From: Saprospira grandis DSM 2844
GTDB lineage: Bacteria > Bacteroidota > Bacteroidia > Chitinophagales > Saprospiraceae
Assembly: GCF_000275825.1 (NCBI RefSeq)
Contig: NZ_JH719942.1
Location: forward strand, 3,140,070-3,204,069
Direction: 5' to 3'
Length of the DNA: 64,000 nucleotides
Shown here: positions 1 to 7,522 of the stretch, piece by piece
How the letters are laid out: each line of letters opens with the position of its first letter
How positions within the stretch are numbered: position 1 is the stretch's first letter
Position numbers and translations under genes: made by a program
Notes under the pieces: model-generated
Told to the model about the DNA's origin: nothing
Seen by the model: only the letters and a program-made list of their open reading frames with translations
The model's database searches: none

Positions 1-2
1 CG

Positions 3-614
3 GCGGCGCCCAAGCGAATTGTGGAGGGGCCAGCGGCTCATGATCTTCATCAGAATTTACAGCAATTTAAGTTTGATTTGCTGGTAGAGGATGGGGAAGA
101 GGAGGTTTATTTTATTTATTGTGATTGGGATAGCCCCAGTCTAGAACAGATTCAGGAAATTACGGAGCTGGCCGAGGATTTGCCCAATTTGCGCATTGAT
201 TTGGCCGGCCCCATTTGGAAGACCTCCTCTAAGCATCGGGCGCAGCGCCAGCATTTGCGCAATCAACTTCGCTCGCAGCAGGCTCAACTACAGCTTTTGT
301 TGCAGGCGCCTACGGCCAAATTTTTAAAAGAACAGCAAAATTATTGGCAACAAATTGACCAATTGAGTTATCTGTATGGGATGCAGCAGCAAGAACAGCC
401 TCCTGCGCATAATTTGCGGCAGCGGCTACAGCAATTGGTCCAAGAAAAATCCTTGCTCAGTCTTGAAGAATGGGAAATTTTGCAACCTTATGTCGATAAT
501 CGACAACTTTTGCAGCTAGAACAAAGACGTTTGCACAGCCAAGCTATGCCAAAATTGCAGCAACTTTTGCAAGTGGAAAAGAAATTATTGGATGCCTTAG
601 CCAAAGGCGTTTAA
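3..614 (+). CDS. Hypothetical protein, C-terminal part (5' end outside window)
   Basis: The reading frame is open to the left edge of the window, so the GTG at position 21 is probably not the start and only the C-terminal ~200 residues are seen. They hold a short acidic alpha/beta-looking segment (residues ~15-70 of the visible part), then a very Gln- and Leu-rich, charged helical region that would form a coiled coil. There is no transmembrane segment and no motif I recognise. The gene ends just before a strong hairpin with a T-run (621-646), so it is the last gene of its unit. Function unknown. Confidence 0.7.
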   Translation, partial: AAPKRIVEGPAAHDLHQNLQQFKFDLLVEDGEEEVYFIYCDWDSPSLEQIQEITELAEDLPNLRIDLAGPIWKTSSKHRAQRQHLRNQLRSQQAQLQLLLQAPTAKFLKEQQNYWQQIDQLSYLYGMQQQEQPPAHNLRQRLQQLVQEKSLLSLEEWEILQPYVDNRQLLQLEQRRLHSQAMPKLQQLLQVEKKLLDALAKGV

Positions 615-620
615 GCGATA

Positions 621-646
621 AAAGCCCCAATTTGGGGCTTTTTTTT
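621..646 (+). terminator. Rho-independent terminator after the first gene
   Basis: AAGCCCCAA and TTGGGGCTT form a near-perfect stem followed by eight T. It begins 6 nt after the stop codon of the gene ending at 614 and lies 54 nt before ung. Confidence 0.8.
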
Positions 647-699
647 ATGGATAATCTCTGCCAAACTCCTTAAATTTAGCCTAAATCGAACTAAAAAAT

Positions 700-1380
700 A
701 TGAGCCAAGTACAAATTGAAGCCTCTTGGTTAGAGGCCCTAAAAGCAGAATTTGAACAAGACTATTTTGCCAAAATTAAGGAGCGCCTAAAAGCCGATAA
801 GCAAGCCGGCAAAGCGATTTATCCCCCCGGCCCCCTTATCTTTAATGCCTTTGATAAGGTCCCTTTTCATGAGGTAAAGGTCGTTCTTTTGGGCCAAGAT
901 CCCTATCATGGGCCTGGGCAAGCGCATGGACTTTCCTTTTCGGTGCCCAAAGACCAACGGATTCCGCCCTCTTTGCGCAATGTTTATAAAGAATTGACCA
1001 AGGATATTGAAGGTTTTGTGGCGCCAAAACATGGCTGCTTGGAGCCTTGGGCCGATCAAGGCGTTTTTATGCTCAATGCAGCCCTAACGGTAGAGCATAA
1101 AAAGGCGGCCTCTCATGCCAAAATTGGCTGGCAAAAATTTACCGATGCCGTCATTCAAAAGCTATCGGAAGAGCGAGAAGGCTTGGTCTTTATGCTTTGG
1201 GGTGGTTTTGCCAAAAAGAAAAAGGTCCTGATTGACGAAAGTAAGCATTTGGTTTTGAAGGCCACACATCCTTCGCCTTTGGCCGGAAGGGCCTTTTTGG
1301 GCTCGGCCCATTTTTCAAAGGCCAATGCATATTTAGAAAAACAAGGAAAAACGCCTATCGATTGGCGCCTAGAGGCATAG
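700..1380 (+). CDS. ung: Uracil-DNA glycosylase, family 1
   Basis: Removes uracil from DNA as the first step of base excision repair. The 226-residue length is normal for family 1 UNG. The water-activating motif GQDPYHGPGQAHGLSFSV lies at about residues 64-81, with the catalytic Asp in GQDPYH. The DNA-intercalation motif HPSPLAG lies near residue 190, and the mid-protein LLNAALTV-type segment is present as MLNAALTVE. Start ATG at 700 gives a typical N-terminus and follows a terminator, so the gene is probably transcribed alone. It ends in a bidirectional terminator shared with the convergent gene at 1421-2311. Recognition is confident. Confidence 0.97.
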   Translation: MSQVQIEASWLEALKAEFEQDYFAKIKERLKADKQAGKAIYPPGPLIFNAFDKVPFHEVKVVLLGQDPYHGPGQAHGLSFSVPKDQRIPPSLRNVYKELTKDIEGFVAPKHGCLEPWADQGVFMLNAALTVEHKKAASHAKIGWQKFTDAVIQKLSEEREGLVFMLWGGFAKKKKVLIDESKHLVLKATHPSPLAGRAFLGSAHFSKANAYLEKQGKTPIDWRLEA

Positions 1381-1381
1381 C

Positions 1382-1418
1382 AAAAGGGCGGTCGGAGAAT
1401 TCTCCGACCGCCCTTTTT
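1382..1418. terminator. Bidirectional terminator between convergent genes
   Basis: An almost perfect palindrome (AAAAGGGCGGTCGGAGAA and its complement) has A-runs and T-runs on both sides. It sits between the stops of ung and of the minus-strand gene, as expected for a shared terminator. Confidence 0.85.
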
Positions 1419-1420
1419 AC

Positions 1421-2311
1421 TTAAAATTTACTCACTTTCTTGGCCAAACGCTGCAAGTCTTTGGGCCGCAAATTAAATTGCAAAGGCCGTAGGCGACTAT
1501 ATAAAATATCGCCCGATTTCCCCTCGACCACCGAGACATATTTATCGCTATTGCTGCGCACAAAAAGCAAATAATAAATCTTTTTACCCTCGGGGCAGTT
1601 TAAAATACGCTTAGACAACTCCTTGTTGCTGAGTATTTTGTAGGGGTAGGGGTATTTGGCCATCAGTTCTTGGGCCGACTGCGTCCCCTTGGCCTCCCAA
1701 TAAGTATTAAACTCTTTGAGCACATAATCTGGAACAAAAAGGGTGTCCGTTTTGAGCGCTTTCAACTCTGCTTTGGCAGGCCCTGGCCGAAAACCCGAGC
1801 GCTTCTGTCCCCGCTGCAAATGGTCCTGAATCTGCTGCAAATAATTCTTGAGCAAGCCCTCCGACCAATTGAAAATATGCCCCTCCGTATGAAAGCGATA
1901 ATCATAAATCAAAGAGGGGTCCTGGCTGGTTTGCGCATCGGGGTACAACTCCATCCGAGCCATCCGCTTTTTTTGCGCATTGGCCCAAAGCCAAAGCTCC
2001 AAATAAACATAACTAGAGCGCTGGCTGGCATTTTTAATCTTATCGTCGCCAAACAACAAATACGCATAGCCCTTTTTGTTTTTATACTGCAAATACTCCC
2101 GATAAGAAACAAATTTTATAGGCGTCAACTGCCATTCTCGCTCAATCAATTGCCGATAACTATGGTGCTGGGCCGTATCATAGGCAGGCATAAAAACCAA
2201 GGTTGTACAGCTTTTCAAATCAGGCAAAAACTGACAGTTTTCAATGTCGAGCTGGGCCAATACCGTCTGGCCCAAAAAAAGGCCAAAAATCAAAAGGGAT
2301 AATAGTCGCAT
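1421..2311 (-). CDS. Hypothetical exported protein
   Basis: 296 residues. The N-terminus MRLLSLLIFGLFLGQTVLAQ is a clear Sec signal peptide with cleavage after the Ala-Gln region, so the product is probably periplasmic or outer-membrane associated. The rest is soluble, rich in Tyr, Lys and Gln, with no internal membrane segment. A few Cys residues (in IENC, KSCTT, LNCPEG) could pair after export. I recognise no domain family. It faces ung across a shared terminator. A B-type modular GC-rich element (2335-2472) lies about 24 bp upstream of its start codon and must be in or near its leader. Confidence 0.8.
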   Translation of the reverse strand: MRLLSLLIFGLFLGQTVLAQLDIENCQFLPDLKSCTTLVFMPAYDTAQHHSYRQLIEREWQLTPIKFVSYREYLQYKNKKGYAYLLFGDDKIKNASQRSSYVYLELWLWANAQKKRMARMELYPDAQTSQDPSLIYDYRFHTEGHIFNWSEGLLKNYLQQIQDHLQRGQKRSGFRPGPAKAELKALKTDTLFVPDYVLKEFNTYWEAKGTQSAQELMAKYPYPYKILSNKELSKRILNCPEGKKIYYLLFVRSNSDKYVSVVEGKSGDILYSRLRPLQFNLRPKDLQRLAKKVSKF

Positions 2312-2334
2312 AAGGATATAAGTTGTTTTGTTTT

Positions 2335-2472
2335 GGGGCTGCCCCGCCCTTTGGGCGGGTCGGGCTGTTTCGCAGCTCGCAGGTCTGCTCGGCCCTTCGC
2401 CAGCAAGCTGGCTCGGTCTGGCCTAACGGCCACTGCTGTCCATCCCTCAGCCTGCGGCGGCTTCGCCGCCTG
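2335..2472 (+). repeat. Modular GC-rich intergenic element, subfamily B (copy 1)
   Basis: Starts GGGGCTGCCCC and contains GGGTCGGGCTGT, GCTCGGCCCT, a GCCAGCAAGCTGGC hairpin, GGTCTGGCC, and the B-type end CCATCCCTCAGCC. A closing GGCGGCTTCGCCGCC hairpin follows. Confidence 0.85.
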
Positions 2473-2630
2473 CCCACCGAAAAAATTGGGCCGTAAATAG
2501 TTCCCCTAAAAAGGCTTATTGGTAAATATCAATAGGAGTTGAAAATTATATATGGTAATATACTAGACCTTAAGGGGCATCTTCTTCTTGAGCCTAAGCG
2601 GTTAATGCCTCCATCTTAGCCACTAAGGGA
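2473..2630. other. Gene-free AT-rich spacer
   Basis: About 160 bp between a modular element and the stop of the membrane protein gene. I see no ORF, clear terminator or repeat. It is much richer in A+T than the neighbouring element. Confidence 0.5.
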
Positions 2631-3173
2631 TTAAGAGGAAAAATAATCCGCATCCAAAATATCGGTATTTTCCAAAGTAGTATCTTTAGATTGATTTAAA
2701 GGCTGCGATAAAAAGCAAAAGCTCATGCCTAAGGCCCCTAAGGCCCAAGCATAATAGCCCCAGTCAAAACCCGTACGCAGAAGCAAGGGCCAAATAAATG
2801 TGCCCACTAACATTAAAATAACCAAGGCATTTTTGAGCAAAATATAGGCCCCCAATGGCCGAATGAGCTGATAGGCAAACATAAATAGAACAATGAAGTT
2901 AGCCATATTAGCCAAGAGCAATAAAGGCGAATCAACCATCTGCTTTAAGAAGTAAATCGGAATCTGATAGCCCCAGAGCGAATCCGCTGGCATGCCTAAA
3001 GCAAAACGCTCCTCAATTAATAGCTCTACTAAGGGGTGAATATGATAGGCGGGCAAGCAAAACCCCAAAAGGTAAATGGCCGCAAAAACATAAAAGGCTG
3101 GCTTGGCCCAAGGGTAGGCGGTTCGTTTGATTGGAGCGTGCAACATATTCCTGAATTTTGTTATTTTGGGCAT
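2631..3173 (-). CDS. Hypothetical inner-membrane protein
   Basis: 180 residues with about four hydrophobic helices (roughly residues 25-45, 85-105, 110-130 and 138-155). The N-terminus is basic with no signal peptide, and the short acidic tail ends near DADYFSS. This is the profile of a small polytopic inner-membrane protein. No family is recognised. It is divergent from the thiolase-like gene at 3336. An overlapping ORF in another frame (3013-3216) is a shadow. Confidence 0.75.
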   Translation of the reverse strand: MPKITKFRNMLHAPIKRTAYPWAKPAFYVFAAIYLLGFCLPAYHIHPLVELLIEERFALGMPADSLWGYQIPIYFLKQMVDSPLLLLANMANFIVLFMFAYQLIRPLGAYILLKNALVILMLVGTFIWPLLLRTGFDWGYYAWALGALGMSFCFLSQPLNQSKDTTLENTDILDADYFSS

Positions 3174-3335
3174 GTTCCAGCCCAGCCAAATAAAATAAAC
3201 GAAGCAAAATACTCAAGGCCGCTAGAAAATAAATAAAAGCCCCGCCAGGGCGCTAAGCTAAAGTTAGCAAAGGCCCCTTGGCCCAACTAAAATAAGGAAG
3301 AATTACCCAATATTAGCCCAAACAGTTGTCTTTTC

Positions 3336-4568
3336 ATGACCACTAAAATAGATGTCGATAAAATGCAAAATGTGTTTATATATGCCGCTAGCCGAACCCC
3401 AAGGGCCGCCGGCCAAAATAGTGGCCCCCTACAAGAAATAAAACCCATCCAATTACTCGATAGTAGTATTCAGGCGGTGCTCAAAGCCCAACCCACTGCT
3501 GCCGATTATATCGGCGATCTTTTCCTCGGTTGCATGACGCCTGTAGGCGAACAAGGCGGCAATATCGCCAGAGCCGCTGCCCTCTATGCGGGCTTGCCCT
3601 ACCAAGTGGCCGGTACCCAAATCAACCGATTTTGCGCCTCTGGCCTAGAGGCCCTGCAAATGGCAGCGGCAAAAATAGAACTCGGCTGGGAGCAATTAGT
3701 TTTGGCTGGGGGACTAGAAAGTATGAACCGAGTGCCCGAACTTAGCGACGGAGGAGCCATGATTTATGACCCCTTGGTCCGTGCCGCCGTCAATTTTGTG
3801 CCGCCCAGCCTTAGCGCCGACCTGCTCGCCAATTTGCAAGGATTTAGCCGCCAAGAACTAGACGAATATTCTTTCGAGATGCACCAAAGAGCCCTGAAAA
3901 GTCAGGCCGCTAAATGGCTCCGCCATAATGCCGCTCTGGTCTATGACCAAAATGGCCTGCCCATTCTCGAAAAAAATGAGTGCCTTCGCCATGGCCTAAA
4001 AGCCGAAGATATGGCCCAGTTTGCGCCCATCCTCTCCGAAAAAGAAGCCAAGAACCTCGATATTATGGCCCTTATGCGCTATCCCTCCCTAGAATATCTG
4101 GAGCATCTGCATACCCCCGCCTCTGCCGCCCAATTGGCCGATGGCTCGGCTATGGCCCTAATCGGTAATGCTCAAATTGGCGAGCAATTGGGCCTGAAAG
4201 CCCGAGCAAAAATCCTTAGCGCTAAGGTGGTGGCTGTAGACCCTACCCTCAGCTGTACCGCTGGCCTAGAGGCCGTCAAGCAGTTGCTGGCCCAAACTGG
4301 CCTGAACAAAAATGATATTGAACTTTGGGAAAAAGTGGAGCTCTTCGCCGCTGTTGGCCTGCATTTTACCCAAGCTCTCGATATTCCGCTGGACCAATAT
4401 AATATCTTCGGTAGCGATATCGCTTGGGGCTATGCCGCCGGCGCTATGGGCGGCATCGCCCTGGCTAATCTGCTCGATGGCCTCGAAAAAGAGGATAAAC
4501 AATTGGGCTGTATCGCTATTTCGGCCCGGGCAGGCCTAGGCGCCGCCCTCCTGGTCGAAAGAGTGTAG
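3336..4568 (+). CDS. Thiolase-family protein with eroded catalytic site
   Basis: 410 residues, the normal thiolase length and fold order. The nucleophile region is intact (NRFCASGLEALQ, Cys100, followed by LAGGLESM at 124-130). The other catalytic motifs are changed. The NEAFA motif reads VELFA (334-338). The GGAIALGHP motif reads GSDIAWGYA (359-367), so the active-site His is Tyr366. The C-terminal CxGGGxG motif reads SARAGLG (396-402), so the second catalytic Cys is Ser396. Known thiolases use Cys, His and Cys to degrade or condense acyl-CoA. This protein may instead bind acyl-CoA or do only part of the reaction (inference). Start is ATG 3336 or ATG 3363 (MQNVFIYAASRTP), the latter closer to usual family N-termini. 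Confidence 0.85.
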   Translation: MTTKIDVDKMQNVFIYAASRTPRAAGQNSGPLQEIKPIQLLDSSIQAVLKAQPTAADYIGDLFLGCMTPVGEQGGNIARAAALYAGLPYQVAGTQINRFCASGLEALQMAAAKIELGWEQLVLAGGLESMNRVPELSDGGAMIYDPLVRAAVNFVPPSLSADLLANLQGFSRQELDEYSFEMHQRALKSQAAKWLRHNAALVYDQNGLPILEKNECLRHGLKAEDMAQFAPILSEKEAKNLDIMALMRYPSLEYLEHLHTPASAAQLADGSAMALIGNAQIGEQLGLKARAKILSAKVVAVDPTLSCTAGLEAVKQLLAQTGLNKNDIELWEKVELFAAVGLHFTQALDIPLDQYNIFGSDIAWGYAAGAMGGIALANLLDGLEKEDKQLGCIAISARAGLGAALLVERV

Positions 4569-4583
4569 TTTTTTCTGTTTTTT

Positions 4584-4743
4584 GGGGCCTCCGCCTCGCT
4601 TCGCTCGTCGGCGCTACGTTTCAGGGCTCGCTATTCGCTCGGCCCTGCCTCGCCTTCGGCTCCTTGGTCTGGCCTTCGGCCACCCTTTCACATCGCTAGG
4701 CCAGTCGCTTCGCTCCTTTGCGGCGGCTGCGCCGCCTGTAGAA
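4584..4743 (+). repeat. Modular GC-rich intergenic element, subfamily A (copy 2)
   Basis: Starts GGGGCCTCCGC 15 bp after the thiolase stop, preceded by a T-run. Contains GGCGCTACGTTTCAGGG, GCTCGGCCCT, GGTCTGGCC, the A-type CACATCGCTAGGCC and a final GCGGCGGCTGCGCCGC hairpin. It occupies nearly the whole space before threonine aldolase. Confidence 0.88.
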
Positions 4744-4799
4744 CGCAGGAGTTGGACCAAAAAAATAGCCCGCTCATTTTTTACTTTAACCTCTGTTTT

Positions 4800-5816
4800 A
4801 TGATAGATTTTAGATCAGATACGGTCACTCGCCCTAGCCAAGGCATGCTGGCCGCCATGCAAAAGGCCCCCCTAGGTGATGACGTCTTTGGCGAAGACCC
4901 TTTAACCAATGCTTTAGAAAGAGAAACGGCTCAGCGCTTTGGTTTGGAGGCAGGCCTCTTTTGTCCCTCCGGGACTATGGCCAACCAAATTGCCATCAAA
5001 AATCATAGCTCGGCTCCAGGCAGCCTAATTTGCGATCGGCGTTCACATGTATATTTATATGAGGTGGGGGGCATTAGTTTTCATTCTGGACTCAGCCCTA
5101 TTTTGACCCATGATGAGGCGGGGTTGATGCAGCCCTCAAGTTTATTGGCCGCCTTGCCCAATCCCCATGATTTGCATAAGGCCAATGCCCAAATCTTGGT
5201 TCTTGAAAACACTTGTAATAAAGGAGGGGGAAGTTGTTATGAGTTGGACCAAATGCAGGCTCTCTCTCAATTGGCCCGAGAAAATAATTTGGCCGTTCAT
5301 CTGGATGGGGCCCGCCTTGCCAATGCCATTGTGGCCAAAGGCTATAGCGAAAAAGAAGTAGGAGCCTGCTTTGATAGCATTTCGATTTGTCTCTCTAAGG
5401 GCCTAGGAGCTCCTATTGGCTCTTTATTATTGGGCTCGGCGAGTTTTATTCGTTCGGCTAGGCGTTTGCGCAAGCTCTTTGGTGGCGGGATGCGGCAAAC
5501 TGGTCAATTGGCGGCGGCTGGACAATATGCTTTGGCCCAACAATGGGATCGTTTGGCGGAAGACCATGAAAAAGCGGCCAAATTAGGCCAGTTCATTGCT
5601 CAACAAGCTTATTGTGAAGAACTGGCTCCTGTACAAACTAATATTGTGCTCTTTCGTTTAAAGGAAGAGCTTTCGCCTCAGGCATTTTTGGACCAATTGG
5701 CGGCCAAAGGCCTGCTTGCTGTTCCCTTTGGGGGGCAATGGATTCGTTTAGTGACCCATCTGGACATCTCTGCAGCAGATATGCAGCAGGCCAAGCAAAT
5801 CTTGTGTTCTATGTAA
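4800..5816 (+). CDS. ltaE: Low-specificity L-threonine aldolase
   Basis: PLP enzyme that splits L-threonine or allo-threonine into glycine and acetaldehyde; cytosolic. The 338-residue product from ATG 4800 starts MIDFRSDTVTRPS, the family's characteristic N-terminus. The 16 in-frame residues upstream (from 4752) are leader. Other signatures are LGDDVFGEDP (25-34), FCPSGTMANQ (54-63), HLDGARLANA (167-176) and the PLP Schiff-base lysine in CLSKGLGAP (Lys200). Length and motifs are complete. Modular elements flank it on both sides (4584-4743 and 5826-5980), so it may be its own transcription unit. Confidence 0.95.
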   Translation: MIDFRSDTVTRPSQGMLAAMQKAPLGDDVFGEDPLTNALERETAQRFGLEAGLFCPSGTMANQIAIKNHSSAPGSLICDRRSHVYLYEVGGISFHSGLSPILTHDEAGLMQPSSLLAALPNPHDLHKANAQILVLENTCNKGGGSCYELDQMQALSQLARENNLAVHLDGARLANAIVAKGYSEKEVGACFDSISICLSKGLGAPIGSLLLGSASFIRSARRLRKLFGGGMRQTGQLAAAGQYALAQQWDRLAEDHEKAAKLGQFIAQQAYCEELAPVQTNIVLFRLKEELSPQAFLDQLAAKGLLAVPFGGQWIRLVTHLDISAADMQQAKQILCSM

Positions 5817-5825
5817 TTAGGTGTG

Positions 5826-5980
5826 CAGGGCGGCTGGGCCGCCCTTGGCCCAAAGGGCCAAAATGGCCTAGCGATGCGGAGCGGGTGGCCCGCAGGGCCA
5901 GACCGAGGCGCTTTGCGCCGAAGGGCCGAGCGAACAGCGAGCCCCGAAGCGTAGCGCCGCAGCTTTGCTGCGGAGGCCCC
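5826..5980 (-). repeat. Modular GC-rich intergenic element, subfamily A (copy 3)
   Basis: Read on the minus strand it starts GGGGCCTCCGCAGC at 5980, has GCGGCGCTACG, GCTCGGCCCT, a GGCGCAAAGCGCC hairpin, GGTCTGGCC and CGCTAGGCC. Beyond that lies a GGCCCTTTGGGCC hairpin. It fills the gap between ltaE and mqnD, with its GGGG end 22 bp from the mqnD start. Confidence 0.87.
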
Positions 5981-6002
5981 AAAAGAAAAATAAAAAGAAG
6001 AA

Positions 6003-6824
6003 ATGGAAAAGATCAAAATAGGCTATTCGCCTTGTCCCAATGATACCTTTATTTTTGATGCTTTGGTGCATGGAAAAATAGACACAGAGGGATTAGAATT
6101 TGAGGTACATCATGCAGATGTAGAGGAGCTTAACCGCTTGGCTTTTGCTGGGGAATTGCCCATTTGCAAGTTGAGTTATCATGCTTTTGCGCATTTGTGG
6201 AAAGACTACCAGCTCTTGCGGGCGGGTTCTGCATTGGGGAACAATTGTGGGCCTTTATTGGTGGGAGCTCGGTCTTTTGGGGCAGAAGAAGTGGCGGGGG
6301 CTAAAATTGCGATACCGGGGCAGCATACCACGGCAAATTTCCTTTTGTCTTTTGCTTTTCCAGGGGCTCAAAATCGGCAAGAATATTTATTTTCGGATAT
6401 AGAAGCGGCTGTTTTGGCGGGGGAAATAGATTTGGGTTTATTGATACATGAAAACCGCTTTACCTATGCCCAAAGGGGGCTGCATAAAGTGATGGATTTG
6501 GGGCAATATTGGGAAGAGCGAACGGGCTTGCCGATACCTTTGGGCGGCATAGCGGTCCGTAGAGATTTGCCGGAGGAGCTCAAGCAGAAGCTGGGGCGGT
6601 TGTTGCGTAAATCGGTAGAATATGCCTTTGCGCATCCGCGGGCCTCGGTAGAATATGTAGCGGAGCATGCCCAAGAAATGGATGCAGAAGTTTGTCAGCT
6701 GCATATCAATTTGTATGTTACTGAAAACAGCATTGATTTTGGACCAAAGGGAGAGGCGGCCATTGCGCAGTTGATGCAGAGCCTCGATATTCAAGCAGAT
6801 TTGCCCCTTTGGGTAGTAATTTAA
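6003..6824 (+). CDS. mqnD: 1,4-dihydroxy-6-naphthoate synthase (futalosine pathway)
   Basis: Converts cyclic de-hypoxanthine futalosine to 1,4-dihydroxy-6-naphthoate in the futalosine route to menaquinone; cytosolic. The product is 273 residues, normal for MqnD. The diagnostic N-terminus IGYSPCPNDTFIFDAL (6-21) forms the substrate loop. Also conserved are the CKLSYHAF segment (~56-63), the AIPGQHTTANFLL strand-turn (~104-116) and LLIHENRFTY (~148-157). The fold is that of periplasmic binding proteins without a signal peptide. Only 10 nt separate it from the next gene, so the two are probably cotranscribed. No other men/mqn gene is in the window. Confidence 0.95.
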   Translation: MEKIKIGYSPCPNDTFIFDALVHGKIDTEGLEFEVHHADVEELNRLAFAGELPICKLSYHAFAHLWKDYQLLRAGSALGNNCGPLLVGARSFGAEEVAGAKIAIPGQHTTANFLLSFAFPGAQNRQEYLFSDIEAAVLAGEIDLGLLIHENRFTYAQRGLHKVMDLGQYWEERTGLPIPLGGIAVRRDLPEELKQKLGRLLRKSVEYAFAHPRASVEYVAEHAQEMDAEVCQLHINLYVTENSIDFGPKGEAAIAQLMQSLDIQADLPLWVVI

Positions 6825-6834
6825 AGGCCTTATT

Positions 6835-7461
6835 TTGTCAGCAGAAATTATTGACCGCTATACTACTTTGGCGGAGCCTCGAGAGGGGTGGTACAAGGAA
6901 AAAGGGAGTAAATTTATAGCCTATGCCTATGAGGTAGAGGATGAAGAGGCGATCCAGTTCTACTTGGAGGAGGTTCGGCAGTTACATTTTAAGGCGCGGC
7001 ATCATTGTTATGCATGGCGTTTGGGATTAGACAAAACGCATTATCGGGCCAATGATGATGGGGAGCCTTCGGGAACGGCGGGTCGGCCTATATTGGGGCA
7101 GATTGATAGCTTTGGGTTGACCCATTGTTTGATTGTGGTGGTGCGTTATTTTGGGGGGACCAAATTGGGGACCTCGGGCTTAAAGACGGCCTATAAGGCG
7201 GCTAGTTTTGAGGCCTTGAATGAGGCGCCGAAGGTAGTGCGCATATTGAAACAGCAAGTCAAGCTCTTTTTGCCTTACCCATTGCTTAGTGATTGGATGA
7301 ATTATTTGAAGGGGGCGGGTATGGACATTAAAAGTTCTGATTATGGGGCGGAGGAAGTTGTTTTGACCTTATCATTGCCACTTTCTCGTTTGCCAGAGCT
7401 ACAGGCTCGTCTAGACGACCCTTTGATTACGGCTATTAAAACAGAGGGTTTAGAAGAATAG
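6835..7461 (+). CDS. YigZ/IMPACT family protein (UPF0029)
   Basis: 208 residues with the YigZ family layout: an N-terminal UPF0029 domain (EKGSKFIAYAY, RHHCYAWRLG, NDDGEPSGTAGRPIL, VVRYFGGTKLGTSGL) and a C-terminal ferredoxin-like DUF1949-type domain from about residue 135. Bacterial members are small nucleic-acid or translation-associated proteins of uncertain role. The frame holds no upstream ATG after the mqnD stop. TTG at 6835 gives the expected N-terminus and is the likely start. It is followed by a bidirectional terminator at 7484-7511. Confidence 0.92.
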   Translation: MSAEIIDRYTTLAEPREGWYKEKGSKFIAYAYEVEDEEAIQFYLEEVRQLHFKARHHCYAWRLGLDKTHYRANDDGEPSGTAGRPILGQIDSFGLTHCLIVVVRYFGGTKLGTSGLKTAYKAASFEALNEAPKVVRILKQQVKLFLPYPLLSDWMNYLKGAGMDIKSSDYGAEEVVLTLSLPLSRLPELQARLDDPLITAIKTEGLEE

Positions 7462-7483
7462 GCTTGAAAAGAGAGAAAGAAAA

Positions 7484-7511
7484 AGCCCTCCGTCTAACTG
7501 ACGGAGGGCTT
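7484..7511. terminator. Bidirectional terminator
   Basis: Stem AGCCCTCCGTC with its complement around loop TAACT, an A-run on the left and T residues on the right. It lies between the convergent YigZ-family gene and the TPR-CHAT gene. Confidence 0.85.
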
Positions 7512-7522
7512 TGTTATTTAGC

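Noticed and set aside
2241-2477. 78-codon minus-strand ORF
   Set aside because: Lies across the 5' end of a real gene and a modular element; no protein features.
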